The notes: generated by a model from the sequence alone, not told the origin. 64,000 bases of DNA from Bog-756 sp963737625 (GCA_963737625.1 CAVTTK010000002.1:1612001-1676000); one strand, 5' to 3'; shown: positions 8,940-17,493, numbered from the stretch's first letter. Numbers and translations: made by a program.

Positions 8940-9974
8940 ATGGACGAGCAGGGGAGCATGATCGACGGGGATTTTGGCCACCCGAACGAACCCACCGTCG
9001 GACCATCGGGGTCCGAGGGTGAGGTGGTGGCGATGGCGGACCCGACACCCTGGTCGGAACCGAGTGCAGAGGGGAAGGAACCCAACATGTTCGAGCACGT
9101 TTCCTCCGAGGAGGCGCCGGCGGCATCCCTAGTGGGTTCGCTGGCCTCCTTCTCCCTGTCCGACGTCCTGTCGATGTTGGCTTCGACCAAGCAGACCGGC
9201 GAGCTCCATGTGGTCAGCGAGGCGGCCGACGGGAAGGTGTGGCTGGCCGACGGCGAGCTTTCCAATGCCCACGTCGGGGCGGCCACCACCATCGGGCAGG
9301 CCGTGTTCGAGCTGGCCTGCGTGGTCGAGGGTTGGTTCTACTTCACCGAGGGCGTGGTGTCCTCCAGTGGTCAACCCACGGTCCCGGTGGGCGCGGTGCT
9401 GAACGAGGTCCGACCCCAGGTCGATGAGTGGAGGGAGATCCGCCAGGATGTCCCCTTCGAGGCCGTCGTGACCCTGGCCCCCGAGCCCCCCGGTCAGGAC
9501 ATCCAGATCCGCACCGACCAGTGGCGGGTGCTGGCCACGGTGGGCAGCAGTGGCCTCTCGGTCAAAGAGGTGCTGGACCGGATCGGGGATGACCAGATCG
9601 GCGGACTCCGGACACTGCGGGATCTGCACTCGGCTGGACTCATCGAGCTGCACGTGGAATCAGAAGCGGTGTCCGGAGAGCACCGGGCCCCGGTACTCGG
9701 TCTGCCGGCCGAGCCGCTGGACCATGGCGAAGCCGACATCTCCTCCCTTCCCGCACCTCCGGCCCCACCCGTTCCTCCGATCCCCGCCCCGGGAATGGCT
9801 GAGGACGTCGACGGCTCTGCGGTGCCCCTTCCTCCGCCGGACTCATTGTCCGACGCTGTCGACGGTCAGGAGGACGGCCTGGCCCAGGTGACCATCATGC
9901 CTCCACCTATCGCCGATGATCCGTGGTCCCCGAGTGTGGACTCGAGTACCACGGGCGGCAACGGCGTGGCCTAG
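8940..9974 (+). CDS. DUF4388 (PATAN-like) domain protein
   Basis: A soluble protein of about 344 residues. The first 55 residues are acidic and low-complexity. A DUF4388 domain follows, with GSLASFSLSDVLSMLASTKQTGEL and the usual WLADGELSNA turn, where a glycine-rich hairpin exposes a small hydrophobic pocket. After it comes a winged-helix-like part (VLDRIGDDQIGGLRTLRDLHSAGLIEL), and the C-terminus is a Pro-rich tail. DUF4388 proteins are often linked to signalling or gliding and polarity systems, but the role here is unknown. ATG at 8940 is chosen because GGAAGGA lies at the right distance; ATG 8904 and TTG 8844 are alternatives. Confidence 0.72.
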   Translation: MDEQGSMIDGDFGHPNEPTVGPSGSEGEVVAMADPTPWSEPSAEGKEPNMFEHVSSEEAPAASLVGSLASFSLSDVLSMLASTKQTGELHVVSEAADGKVWLADGELSNAHVGAATTIGQAVFELACVVEGWFYFTEGVVSSSGQPTVPVGAVLNEVRPQVDEWREIRQDVPFEAVVTLAPEPPGQDIQIRTDQWRVLATVGSSGLSVKEVLDRIGDDQIGGLRTLRDLHSAGLIELHVESEAVSGEHRAPVLGLPAEPLDHGEADISSLPAPPAPPVPPIPAPGMAEDVDGSAVPLPPPDSLSDAVDGQEDGLAQVTIMPPPIADDPWSPSVDSSTTGGNGVA

Positions 9975-10041
9975 GTTCGGCACGCCTGCCGGGAGGGTGA
10001 CGGGCCGCTCAGTGCCGGCCTACCACCGACGAGGTGGTCGG

Positions 10042-10692
10042 TCAGCAGCTCCCGTTGGTGCAGAGCTGGTTGTTGGATGTGCCTGCCACCACGATCCAGA
10101 AGATGATCCACAGCGCGGTGACGACAACGCTGATGATGATCCCGGCGGTGGCCAGCCCACTGCCCTCCTGTGCCCCACCGGTGCGTTTGATCTGTCCCTT
10201 GGCGATCAACCCGAAGACGAATCCGAGGATCACCCCGAGGATCCCCAGGAACGGAATGATGCCGACGCAGGCGCACACCAGCGAGGCGACGGCGAATGGG
10301 TTGGTCTGGCGGGCCTGAACCATCGGTCCGACCGGATAGGGCACGCGCCCGTCAGGGTAGTAGCCGCTCGGCCCATACGGGTAGTAGGGGGGCGGCGGCT
10401 GAGGGGGATAGCCGTAGGCCGGAGGGGGTCCCATGCCCGGGGGTCCGGCATAGCCTTCGTAGCCGTACGGTGATCCCGGAGTGATCGGAGCCGGAGAAGG
10501 AGCGAAGCCGCCTGGGGACGCCTCCGTGCCCGCCTCCGCTCCCAGGGCGGGCGGCATCGGAACCCCGCCCCCGGTGAGGTCCACCGAGTCTGGGGACACG
10601 CTCTGGGGCACGTAGTCCGGAGCCTGCTCCGGGCTGTACCACCTTCCGTCTGATGCCAGCCACCAGCCAGGACCCTGCGACACTTCACTCAT
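10042..10692 (-). CDS. DUF4190 membrane protein with N-terminal GWW-ASDG-WY motif
   Basis: A 216-residue membrane protein. It opens with a short conserved motif (GPGWWLASDGRWYSPEQ) seen at the N-terminus of many actinobacterial membrane proteins. A long Pro/Gly/Tyr-rich cytoplasmic stretch of about 80 residues follows. Next are two hydrophobic segments of the DUF4190 type: NPFAVASLVCACVGIIPF and, after IAKGQIKRTGG, the segment ATAGIIISVVVTALWIIFW. A short extracytoplasmic tail carries two cysteines (C211, C216) that could pair. Function is unknown. It is convergent with the DUF4388 gene, 67 bases apart. Confidence 0.8.
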   Translation of the reverse strand: MSEVSQGPGWWLASDGRWYSPEQAPDYVPQSVSPDSVDLTGGGVPMPPALGAEAGTEASPGGFAPSPAPITPGSPYGYEGYAGPPGMGPPPAYGYPPQPPPPYYPYGPSGYYPDGRVPYPVGPMVQARQTNPFAVASLVCACVGIIPFLGILGVILGFVFGLIAKGQIKRTGGAQEGSGLATAGIIISVVVTALWIIFWIVVAGTSNNQLCTNGSC

Positions 10693-10745
10693 GACACATC
10701 GCCAATGATCACCAGGTCCCAGACGCTAGCCGCCGACCGCAGGGC

Positions 10746-11399
10746 TCATGGGGACCGGTAGTCCGCTCCGAGCAGCGCGGCCAGGGAACGAAAGGCACGG
10801 CCCCGGTGGGAGATGCGATGCTTCTCCGAGGCACTCATCTGGGCGAACGTCAGTCCCCCACCGCCGTCCGGCGCGAACACCGGGTCGTAGCCGAAGCCGC
10901 CCTCGCCGGCCGGACGGGGGGCGATGGACCCTACGACCGTGCCCTCCGCCCACACCTCGGCGCCCCCGGGATAGGCCACGAACGCCACCGTTCGGAACGT
11001 GGCCAGGCGCTGGTCCGGTGACGTGGCTCGGAGCCGGTCCAGCTCGGCCAAGACCTTGGCGACGTTGTCGGCATAGGTAGCGTGTTCACCGGAGTATCGG
11101 GCCGAGTAGACCCCGGGCGCTCCTCCGAGGGCGTCGATCTCCAGCCCGGTGTCATCGGCGACGGCGGCCAGGCCGGTGGCCTCCATGAGGGCCACCGCCT
11201 TGAGCCGTGCGTTCTCGAGCAGCGTGTCCCCGGTCTCGTCCACATCGGGCACATCGGTCGGACGGGGGTGCAACTGGACCCCGGGCACCTGGCCCAGGAT
11301 GGCGACGATCTCTGCCGCCTTGTCCGGGTTGGCACTGGCCAGCACCAGTTCGAGGGCGTCCACCTTCGGCTCCGGGCCACCATCGGCGCCGTACGTCAT
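10746..11399 (-). CDS. rdgB: dITP/XTP pyrophosphatase (RdgB/HAM1 family)
   Basis: A 217-residue cytosolic nucleotide-pool cleaner that hydrolyses dITP, ITP and XTP to monophosphates. Diagnostic segments are LVLASANPDKAAEI near residue 18, the ADDTGLEIDALGGAPGVYSARY core, the FGYDPVF substrate loop, and the C-terminal HRGRAF. The length fits the family. The start ATG at 11399 overlaps the TAA stop of rph by one base (TAATG), so the two are translationally coupled. This is the last gene of the rph operon and the order matches mycobacteria. Confidence 0.94.
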   Translation of the reverse strand: MTYGADGGPEPKVDALELVLASANPDKAAEIVAILGQVPGVQLHPRPTDVPDVDETGDTLLENARLKAVALMEATGLAAVADDTGLEIDALGGAPGVYSARYSGEHATYADNVAKVLAELDRLRATSPDQRLATFRTVAFVAYPGGAEVWAEGTVVGSIAPRPAGEGGFGYDPVFAPDGGGGLTFAQMSASEKHRISHRGRAFRSLAALLGADYRSP

Positions 11400-12163
11400 T
11401 ACCGGGGGGTCGGTGGTGTGGCCAGGGTCTCGGTCTGGAGATCGAGGAGCTGGGCGATCCCATGCTCGGCCAGGCTCAGCATCTCATCGAGCTCCCCCTT
11501 GGTGAACGGCATGCCTTCGGCCGTCCCCTGGACCTCGATGAACCGGCCCGACGAGGTCATGACCACGTTCATGTCCACCTCGGCGCGGCTGTCCTCCTCG
11601 TAGGGCAGGTCGAGCATGCAGACCCCGTCGACCACACCGACCGACACCGCCGCCACCGCCTCGGTCAACGGATTGATCCGCAGGGTCCCTTTCTGGATCA
11701 GACGGGTCAGCGCGTCATGGAGGGCCACATACGCTCCGCAGATGGACGCCGTCCGTGTCCCGCCATCTGCCTGAAGCACGTCGCAGTCCACGGTGATCTG
11801 CATCTCGCCGAGGGCCACCATGTCGCACACCGAACGCAACGACCGGCCGATCAGACGCTGGATCTCCTGGGTTCGGCCCGACTGCTTCCCCTTGGCGGCC
11901 TCGCGGGTCACCCGCTCGCCGGTCGAGCCGGGCAGGAGCGAGTATTCGGCGGTGACCCACCCCTTTCCACTCCCCCGCATCCATGGCGGCACCCGTTCCT
12001 CGATGGATGCCGTGCACAGCACGCGGGTGCGGCCCATGGAGACCAGCACGGATCCTGGGGCGAAGACCGTGAAGTCCCGCTCGAACGACGCCGGTCGCAG
12101 CTCGTCCGTGCCTCGGCCATCCCCCCGGCCCCTCGTCGATCCCGGTGTCGATTCCTTCGTCAC
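11399..12163 (-). CDS. rph: Ribonuclease PH
   Basis: A 254-residue phosphorolytic 3'-5' exoribonuclease that trims tRNA 3' ends using inorganic phosphate. The family landmarks are all present: an N-terminal RPASFERDFT, the SMGRTRVLCTAS strand, the GRSLRSVCDM phosphate-binding region, the TVDCDVLQADGGTRTASICGA block, and DLPYEEDSRAEVDMN near the end. The GTG start at 12163 overlaps the TGA stop of the upstream metallo-hydrolase by four bases (GTGA), and rdgB follows directly, so the three genes form one operon. Confidence 0.95.
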   Translation of the reverse strand: MTKESTPGSTRGRGDGRGTDELRPASFERDFTVFAPGSVLVSMGRTRVLCTASIEERVPPWMRGSGKGWVTAEYSLLPGSTGERVTREAAKGKQSGRTQEIQRLIGRSLRSVCDMVALGEMQITVDCDVLQADGGTRTASICGAYVALHDALTRLIQKGTLRINPLTEAVAAVSVGVVDGVCMLDLPYEEDSRAEVDMNVVMTSSGRFIEVQGTAEGMPFTKGELDEMLSLAEHGIAQLLDLQTETLATPPTPR

Positions 12164-12924
12164 AGTATGAATTCCTTTCCGATGATGGCCTGTTCGACCG
12201 GTTTACCGAACGCAGCCTCAGCCTCTGCCCTGACGGTCGACGCAGCGATGGTGGGCCAGCGATGGGTCAGGACCAGCCTCCGGGCTCCGGCGCGGGCCGC
12301 CTGCTCCCCGGCCTGGCGTCCACTCATATGGCCGAGCGTCCCTTCATGGTCGACGGTGTAGGAGGCCTCACACAACACGAGGTCGAGGTCGGTGCCCAGC
12401 TCGGTCAGTGACCATCGGGTACCGGTGTCGGCAGAGTACCCCAGGGCCCGGCCGGCGCCCTCCACACGCACAGCCAATGTCTCGACGGCGTGATCGGTGC
12501 GGTGAAATGACAGCCCCAGGGCACCCACGTGGGCCGCATCACCGTCGGACACCGGTCGCCAGTCGAGGGCCGAGGATCCGGTGAGACCGGTCCGGGAGCC
12601 GAGATCGGAGGGGGCGTAGACGGGAACGGATTCCCGACGGAGGGCGAACCGGGCGTGAGTGGCCAGCGAGTAGAGGTCCGTCCAGTGGTCGGGGTGCCGG
12701 TGACTGATGACCACCGCCGCCACCAGCGCCGGATCGAGGTGGAGCTGCAGGTTGGCGAAGGTCCCCGGCCCCAGATCGACAACGAGATGGGTCCCGCCCG
12801 CAGACACCAGGTACCCGCTGCCTGCCCCTCCTGGGCCCGTCCAGCTCCCGTCGCATCCGAGGATCCTGAGCGACAGCCGTGCCGGACCACCCACCTCTCC
12901 TCCCCTCCCCGTCACGGATCGCAC
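12160..12924 (-). CDS. MBL-fold metallo-hydrolase (Rv1339-like, possible cAMP phosphodiesterase)
   Basis: A 254-residue metallo-beta-lactamase-fold hydrolase. The zinc motif is SHRHPDHW near residue 95, with further ligands in YSADTG and at HRWPT near the C-terminus. The position directly before rph and rdgB is the same as that of M. tuberculosis Rv1339, which has been described as an atypical cyclic-nucleotide phosphodiesterase. The family relation and synteny make that activity a reasonable guess, not a certainty. The start is unclear: GTG at 12924 gives about 16 extra residues before LSLRILGCDGSWTG, where the fold begins. In M. tuberculosis a rhomboid gene and murI lie between cysM and this gene; both are missing here. 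Confidence 0.85.
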   Translation of the reverse strand: MRSVTGRGGEVGGPARLSLRILGCDGSWTGPGGAGSGYLVSAGGTHLVVDLGPGTFANLQLHLDPALVAAVVISHRHPDHWTDLYSLATHARFALRRESVPVYAPSDLGSRTGLTGSSALDWRPVSDGDAAHVGALGLSFHRTDHAVETLAVRVEGAGRALGYSADTGTRWSLTELGTDLDLVLCEASYTVDHEGTLGHMSGRQAGEQAARAGARRLVLTHRWPTIAASTVRAEAEAAFGKPVEQAIIGKEFIL

Positions 12925-13012
12925 CGGATGGGGACACCGTGGGACACCTCACCAGCGTAGGCCGTGGGGCGATCCTCTTCGGCTCTCGAGGACGTCCCCT
13001 GCCGCCCCGGGG

Positions 13013-13960
13013 TCAGAAGTAGGTGATCGCCTTGGCCCGCTCCTCGACGACATCGAGGTCGTCCGTCCACGCCCTGGTGGACAGGTACTTCCATCCGGCG
13101 TCGGCCGCGACCACCACGATGGTTCCCCCGTCCAGCCGAGAAGCCGTCTTGGCTGCTCCGGCCAGGGCTGCACCCGACGAGATCCCGGCGAAGATGCCCA
13201 CCTCGGTAAGGCGGCGGGTCCACTCGATCGATTCGCGCGGGCGCACGATTCGTTTGCCGTCCAGTAGCTCGGCCCCGTGGTTCTCCGTGAAGATGGGCGG
13301 GATGTAGCCGTCGTCCAGATTGCGCAGTCCATCGACGATCTCGCCGGCCGGCGGCTCGATGGCCAGCACCTTGATGTCAGGATTCTGCTCCTTCAGGAAG
13401 CGACCGACGCCGAGCAGCGTTCCCGAAGTGCCCAGTCCGGCGACGAAGTGCGTCACCTCGGGGCAGTCGCGCCAGATTTCAGGCCCCGTCCCCTCGTAAT
13501 GGGCCTTGGGATTGGCCGGATTGGCGTACTGATACAGAAATGCCCATTCGGGGTGGTCCTCGGCCAGGGCCTGAGCCCGCCGCACGGCCCCGTTGGATCC
13601 CTCTGATCCCGGGGACTCGATGATCTCTGCCCCCCACACCTCGAGCAACTGCCGTCGCTCGATGGAGACGTTGGTGGCCAGCACCACTTTGAGGTGGTAT
13701 CCCTTCAACCGGCAGACCAGGGCCATGCCGATGCCGGTATTGCCCGACGAAGGCTCGATCAGCGTCTGTCCCGGCTTCAGGATGCCGTCCTTCTCGGCCT
13801 CCTCGATCATCGACAGGGCGATCCGATCCTTGACCGAGCCCCCGGGGTTCTGCCCTTCCAACTTGATCAGGATGCGCACCTCGGGATTGGGGCTCAACTG
13901 GCTGATGTCCACCAGCGGGGTGTTCCCGATCAGCTCCAGCACGGAGCCGTAGGCCGTCAT
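13013..13960 (-). CDS. cysM: Cysteine synthase, CysO-dependent (CysM)
   Basis: A 315-residue PLP enzyme of the cysteine synthase family. K44 in NPGGSVKDR is the Schiff-base lysine, PSSGNTGIGMA binds the substrate carboxylate, and GLGTSGTLLGVG binds the PLP phosphate. Its neighbours are cysO, whose stop overlaps this start by four bases (ATGA), and mec. This identifies it as the CysM type that takes sulfur from CysO-thiocarboxylate and O-phosphoserine, as shown in M. tuberculosis, rather than from free sulfide. The length fits CysM, including a short C-terminal tail (ERAKAITYF). Confidence 0.93.
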   Translation of the reverse strand: MTAYGSVLELIGNTPLVDISQLSPNPEVRILIKLEGQNPGGSVKDRIALSMIEEAEKDGILKPGQTLIEPSSGNTGIGMALVCRLKGYHLKVVLATNVSIERRQLLEVWGAEIIESPGSEGSNGAVRRAQALAEDHPEWAFLYQYANPANPKAHYEGTGPEIWRDCPEVTHFVAGLGTSGTLLGVGRFLKEQNPDIKVLAIEPPAGEIVDGLRNLDDGYIPPIFTENHGAELLDGKRIVRPRESIEWTRRLTEVGIFAGISSGAALAGAAKTASRLDGGTIVVVAADAGWKYLSTRAWTDDLDVVEERAKAITYF

Positions 13961-14268
13961 CGTGGCCGGGGCTCCGCCGCCGACGTGGCCCCTCCGGCGA
14001 CGGCGGGGAGGATGGAGATCTCGTCGGCGTCCGTGACCGGGGTGTCCAGAGAGGAGAGGTACCGGACGTCATCGTCGTTCAGATAGACGTTGACGAATTT
14101 GTGCAACGAACCGTCGGCGTCGATGACCTGGCCCGAGAGCCCGGGGTACTCCCCGGCCAGGGCTTCCAGCACCTGGCCCACGGTGGAACCGTCGACGGAC
14201 ACGACCTTGGCGCCGCCGGCGTGGGACCGGAGAACGGTCGGTAGGTTCACTTTGACGGGCACAGGCAC
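13957..14268 (-). CDS. cysO: Sulfur-carrier protein CysO (MoaD/ThiS family) with C-terminal extension
   Basis: A ubiquitin-like sulfur carrier for cysteine synthesis. It should be activated as a C-terminal thiocarboxylate and used by CysM. The beta-grasp pattern ends in EISILPAVAGG as in mycobacterial CysO, where the Gly-Gly is the true C-terminus. Here ten more residues (ATSAAEPRPR) follow before the stop. I checked the frame codon by codon: the TGA overlaps the cysM ATG, so the tail is in the sequence as given. It must be removed, most simply by the adjacent JAMM protease, before the glycine can be activated. The start may be GTG 14262 instead of GTG 14268, because GAGGA is better spaced to it. 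Confidence 0.9.
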   Translation of the reverse strand: MPVPVKVNLPTVLRSHAGGAKVVSVDGSTVGQVLEALAGEYPGLSGQVIDADGSLHKFVNVYLNDDDVRYLSSLDTPVTDADEISILPAVAGGATSAAEPRPR

Positions 14269-14321
14269 TCCTCGGGTTGGTGACGACCGTTCGGCGAATG
14301 TTGACGAGTTCGGTGGGGATT

Positions 14322-14741
14322 CTACCGGGGCTGAAGCCGCACCGGCTCCTCGGTGACCACCCCGTCGACAATGCCGTAGCTCCGGACCACGGGCTGCACA
14401 TCTCGCAGGGAGACCAGCACGTAGTGCCAGGTCGGGTCCGGTGCCTGCCCAACATCGGTGTGCGAGGGATACGCCTCGGTGTGGGTGTGGGAGTGGAAGA
14501 CGCCGATGATCGAATAGCCCGAGGCCTCGGCATCGCGATCGGCCCGTAGGTGCTCCTTGGGGTCAACCGTGTACAGCTTGGCCGATGCCGCCAGGTTCCG
14601 GGTCGGATAGCAGGTGACCGCCTCACCGGTCTCCGGGATACCCCCGAGGAGGCCGCACGCCTCGTCGGGAAGTCCGCTCAGGCAGTGAGCCACCATCTGG
14701 TCGTGCACCAGTCTGGGAAGCAGGAGCATCGTGCCACGCAC
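14322..14741 (-). CDS. mec: JAMM/Mov34 metalloprotease Mec
   Basis: A zinc isopeptidase-like enzyme of about 135-139 residues. In M. tuberculosis Mec releases cysteine from CysO-cysteine. The full JAMM set is visible: a glutamate in LPDEACGLLGG near residue 26 and HSHTHTEAYPSHTD, which gives H-x-H-x7-S-x2-D. The usual proline after H-x-H is a threonine. ATG at 14741 or, more likely by family length, ATG at 14729 (MLLLPRLVHDQM) starts the protein. It lies 53 bases upstream of cysO on the same strand and divergent from smpB. Confidence 0.92.
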   Translation of the reverse strand: MRGTMLLLPRLVHDQMVAHCLSGLPDEACGLLGGIPETGEAVTCYPTRNLAASAKLYTVDPKEHLRADRDAEASGYSIIGVFHSHTHTEAYPSHTDVGQAPDPTWHYVLVSLRDVQPVVRSYGIVDGVVTEEPVRLQPR

Positions 14742-14787
14742 GATAGAGGAACCTGTGAGCGGATCGGGCGACTACCGTCGCCTAGGC

Positions 14788-15345
14788 ATGACTGCAGCAA
14801 AGAAGAAAGCCACATCGGTGGACTCCGGGCGATCGGGTGCCAACCGCGGGCCGGGCCAGAAGGCCGCGGTCGAGGTCAACAAGGTGGTGGCCTCCAACCG
14901 TCGCGCCCGCCATGACTACGAAATCCTCGAGACCGCGGAGTGCGGCATCGTCCTCCAGGGCTCGGAGGTGAAGTCCCTGCGTGCCGGCCGGATTGCGCTT
15001 CAGGATTCCTACGCCCGGATCATCGACGGCGAAATGTGGCTCTTCGGTGTCCACGTCCCGCCCTACGCCCAGGCCAACGGGTTCGGTGCCCACGAGCCGG
15101 ACCGGCGGCGGAAGCTCCTCCTCCACCGCCGACAGATCGATGAGTGGATGGGCCTCGCCCAGCAGCAGTCGCTGACCATGGTTCCCCTGTCCATCTACTT
15201 CAAGGATGGTCGGGCCAAGGTGGATCTGGCCCTGGCCCGGGGTCGCCGCCAGTACGACAAGCGCCACGCCATCGCCTCCCGGGATGCCAGTCGTGAGGCG
15301 GCCCGGGAGGCCCGGGCAGCATCACGTGGTGGCTCACACCGCTGA
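14788..15345 (+). CDS. smpB: SsrA-binding protein SmpB
   Basis: A 185-residue partner of tmRNA in rescue of stalled ribosomes. After a lysine-rich N-terminal tail the SmpB core begins at ASNRRARHDYEILE, followed by ETAECGIVLQGSEVKSLR and YARIIDGEMWLFGVHV, with DLALARGRRQYDKR near the end. The basic, Arg-rich tail would enter the mRNA channel. It lies just before ssrA in the same direction, the common arrangement. ATG at 14788 is chosen; the frame is open to 14731, but that part lies over the mec start. TACCGT lies nine bases before the ATG. Confidence 0.95.
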   Translation: MTAAKKKATSVDSGRSGANRGPGQKAAVEVNKVVASNRRARHDYEILETAECGIVLQGSEVKSLRAGRIALQDSYARIIDGEMWLFGVHVPPYAQANGFGAHEPDRRRKLLLHRRQIDEWMGLAQQQSLTMVPLSIYFKDGRAKVDLALARGRRQYDKRHAIASRDASREAAREARAASRGGSHR

Positions 15346-15403
15346 CGGCGGTAGGATGGAGGTCTCGGTCCGACGGTGTGTCCGGCCGTGTGGAGATACC
15401 CCA

Positions 15404-15751
15404 GGGGGTGACAGGCTTCGACTCTGGTCGTCGAGGTGGGAGAAGCGAGCCGTGGTCTCCGGAGCCACGTTAAAGAGCCGGAACAAAAAATAAACGCCGA
15501 GCCTCAGCTCGCGCTCGCAGCCTAGAAACTGCGACGTCCGACCGGTCTCAGTCCTACGGGCCGGAACCGGGCGCCATCTAGTGGGACTTACCTGAACAGC
15601 TGTGCCGACGGGCCGTCAGGGACACCTCAGTCGGATACGGAGTGACACTGCCGCCGGTAGCGGAGTCAGTCCTGACAATCTAAGACCGGCTGCGCTCGGA
15701 GAAGGCCCATTGAGAAGCCGGAGGACGCGGGTTCGATTCCCGCCACCTCCA
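15404..15751 (+). ncRNA. ssrA: tmRNA (SsrA), one-piece
   Basis: The tRNA-like ends pair as GGGGGTG (15404-15410) with CACCTCC (15744-15750), followed by discriminator A at 15751. The 3' part has the T-arm GGTTCGATTCC. CCA is not encoded. The 5' part has the family start GGGGGTGACAGGCTTCGAC. The tag frame follows AAAAAATAAAC, matching AAAAAATAGTC before the resume codon of E. coli. It starts with GCC at 15496 and reads A-E-P-Q-L-A-L-A-A, with stop TAG at 15523-15525. The encoded tag is nine residues, one shorter than in E. coli, and keeps the LALAA-type degradation signal. Confidence 0.95.
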
Positions 15752-15754
15752 CGA

Positions 15755-15795
15755 TGCCCTTTGACCTGTTTTCCCGCAGGTCAGAGGGCATTTTT
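15755..15795 (+). terminator. Rho-independent terminator of ssrA
   Basis: TGCCCTTTGACCTG (15755-15768) pairs with CAGGTCAGAGGGCA (15777-15790), with one G-T wobble and an eight-base loop, followed by TTTTT. It begins four bases after the tmRNA end. Confidence 0.92.
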
Positions 15796-16268
15796 ACGTG
15801 CCCGAGTCTTCAATGGGGCCACTCCGGGGAGAAGATATGCGACGCCGCCGAGCGGGCGGCGTAGTGGCAAAGGGATCCGCAACTGGCCGAAGAGGTCGTC
15901 GATGCCTCTTTCGGCGTTCGGCCATCCTCTGATCGCGCCGGCCAGCCCCTTGGCTGCTCGGAGGTGTTTCGTCCGTGGTTCGTCACGGCGTCGCCGTCTT
16001 GCCCGTGGATCCAGCGCATAGGGCCAGGTACATTGCGGATCTGCGGCGACTGGGGCGCCGAAGTACCAGCGTCTCGGGTTGCGTCCCTCGACGATCGGGT
16101 TCACTGATCACATTGCCAGAGCTGAGGGACACTCCAATGGCGGGCCCACATCCGACGGGCTCGCCGCGACCCGACGGAAGCCCTCCGTCGGTGAAGCCGA
16201 CCGCGTGGGCACCTTCAGGGTGCCGGTCGCTCCTGTCAGCATGAAGTCGTACCACCTTCGGGAAGGAC
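15796..16268 (+). other. 473-base stretch without a convincing gene
   Basis: Short open frames exist on both strands (for example 15781-16104 minus and 15983-16270 minus), but none has a recognisable motif, a good ribosome binding site or a plausible composition. The position just after the 3' end of ssrA is a common integration site for mobile DNA. I found no integrase and no second copy of the tmRNA 3' end, so this is at most decayed sequence. Confidence 0.4.
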
Positions 16269-17238
16269 ATGATGGAGATGATGGCTGGATACCTCGATTA
16301 CTCAGGTCGTGACGACCAACTGAGCGGCGGGGCTCGGCGCGTCACCATTGGCACGCCGTCCGGGCAGTTCTCGGTGTGGACCAAGCGGGTGGGCAACAAC
16401 CCTGACGTGAAGGTCTTGCTGCTCCATGGCGGGCCGGGTGCCACCCATGAATACTTCGAAGCTTGCGACAGCTACCTGCCGGCTGCTGGGGTCGAGTACT
16501 ACTACTATGACCAGCTCGGCTCGGGCTTCAGCGATCAACCGGATGACCCATCGTTGTGGGAACTGGAACGATTCGTCGACGAGGTCGAACAAGTCCGGCG
16601 GTCACTGGGGCTCGGGCGCGAGAACTTCGTCCTGTTGGGCCATTCGTGGGGTGGGATCTTGGCCCTGGAGTACGCCCTGGTCCACCAGGAGCATCTGCGG
16701 GGGTTGGTCATCTCGAACATGATGGCCAGCGCCCCCGCCTATACGGCCTACGCCGATCAGGTTCTGATGCCGGCGATGGACCAGGATGTGCTGGCCGAGA
16801 TCAAGGCCTTGGAGGCAGCCGGCGACATCGAGAACCCGCGCTACATGGAGCTCCTGATCCCGCACTACTACGAGCACCACACGTTACGGATGCCGGCCGA
16901 CGAATGGCCGGACCCGGTCCAACGGGCGTTCGCTCACATCAACTCGCAGATCTACGTTTCGATGCAGGGACCCAGCGAGCTCGGAATGAGTGCCGGACGC
17001 CAAGCTCGCCGAATGGGACCGCGCCGACGAACTGGGGCAGATCGACGTTCCCACCCTGGTCATCGGGGCCCGCTACGACACCATGGATCCCGCCCACATG
17101 GAAATGATGGCTGGACGGTTGCCACATGGCCGCTACCTTTACTGCCCCGACGGGAGCCATATGGCCCTCTACGACGACCAGGAGACCTACTTCGCCGGTC
17201 TCGTCGACTTCCTCCTAGAACTGCCGGCGCGCCCGTGA
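16269..17238 (+). pseudogene. Proline iminopeptidase-type alpha/beta hydrolase, frameshifted
   Basis: The first frame encodes LLLHGGPGATHEYF (the HGGPG oxyanion motif of proline iminopeptidases) and the nucleophile elbow GHSWGG near residue 120, and reads well up to GPSELGMS near 16985. The family sequence then continues one frame over, from 16990: DAKLAEWDRADELGQIDVPTLVIGARYDTMDP, with the catalytic Asp in ARYDTMD and His in DGSHMALYD. One extra base, or two missing, between about 16983 and 16991 separates the catalytic residues. Joined, the protein would have about 320 residues, the normal size. It is either a recent pseudogene or a sequence error. Several ATGs (16269, 16272, 16278, 16281) follow the GGAAGGA site. 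Confidence 0.8.
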
Positions 17239-17493
17239 CGTACCGCCCGCCAGTTGCTGTTGGCGCTGGCGGTACCCGGCGAGCAGCCGCTTTCCAGGAG
17301 CGACCCCACGACCACGAACCCGAGCACGAGGGATCCCCACGAGGCAGATGATGCCGAGACCAGGATCTCGGTCGTGAAGCGTGAGTGGCGATCGGATGCC
17401 AGTGGCCACGGGTCACCGTCCACAGCCACAACGCCTGGCCCGTACGACCCGCTTCGGAAAGCCGCGTGTGCCCCGGCACTCAGTGTATGAGTC

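Noticed and set aside
14731..14787. Longer N-terminus for SmpB
   Set aside because: It would overlap the mec start and gives 19 residues with no SmpB similarity; ATG 14788 fits the family.
15781..16270. Short minus-strand genes between ssrA and the hydrolase
   Set aside because: No motif, poor start sites and overlap with the terminator; they read as chance frames.
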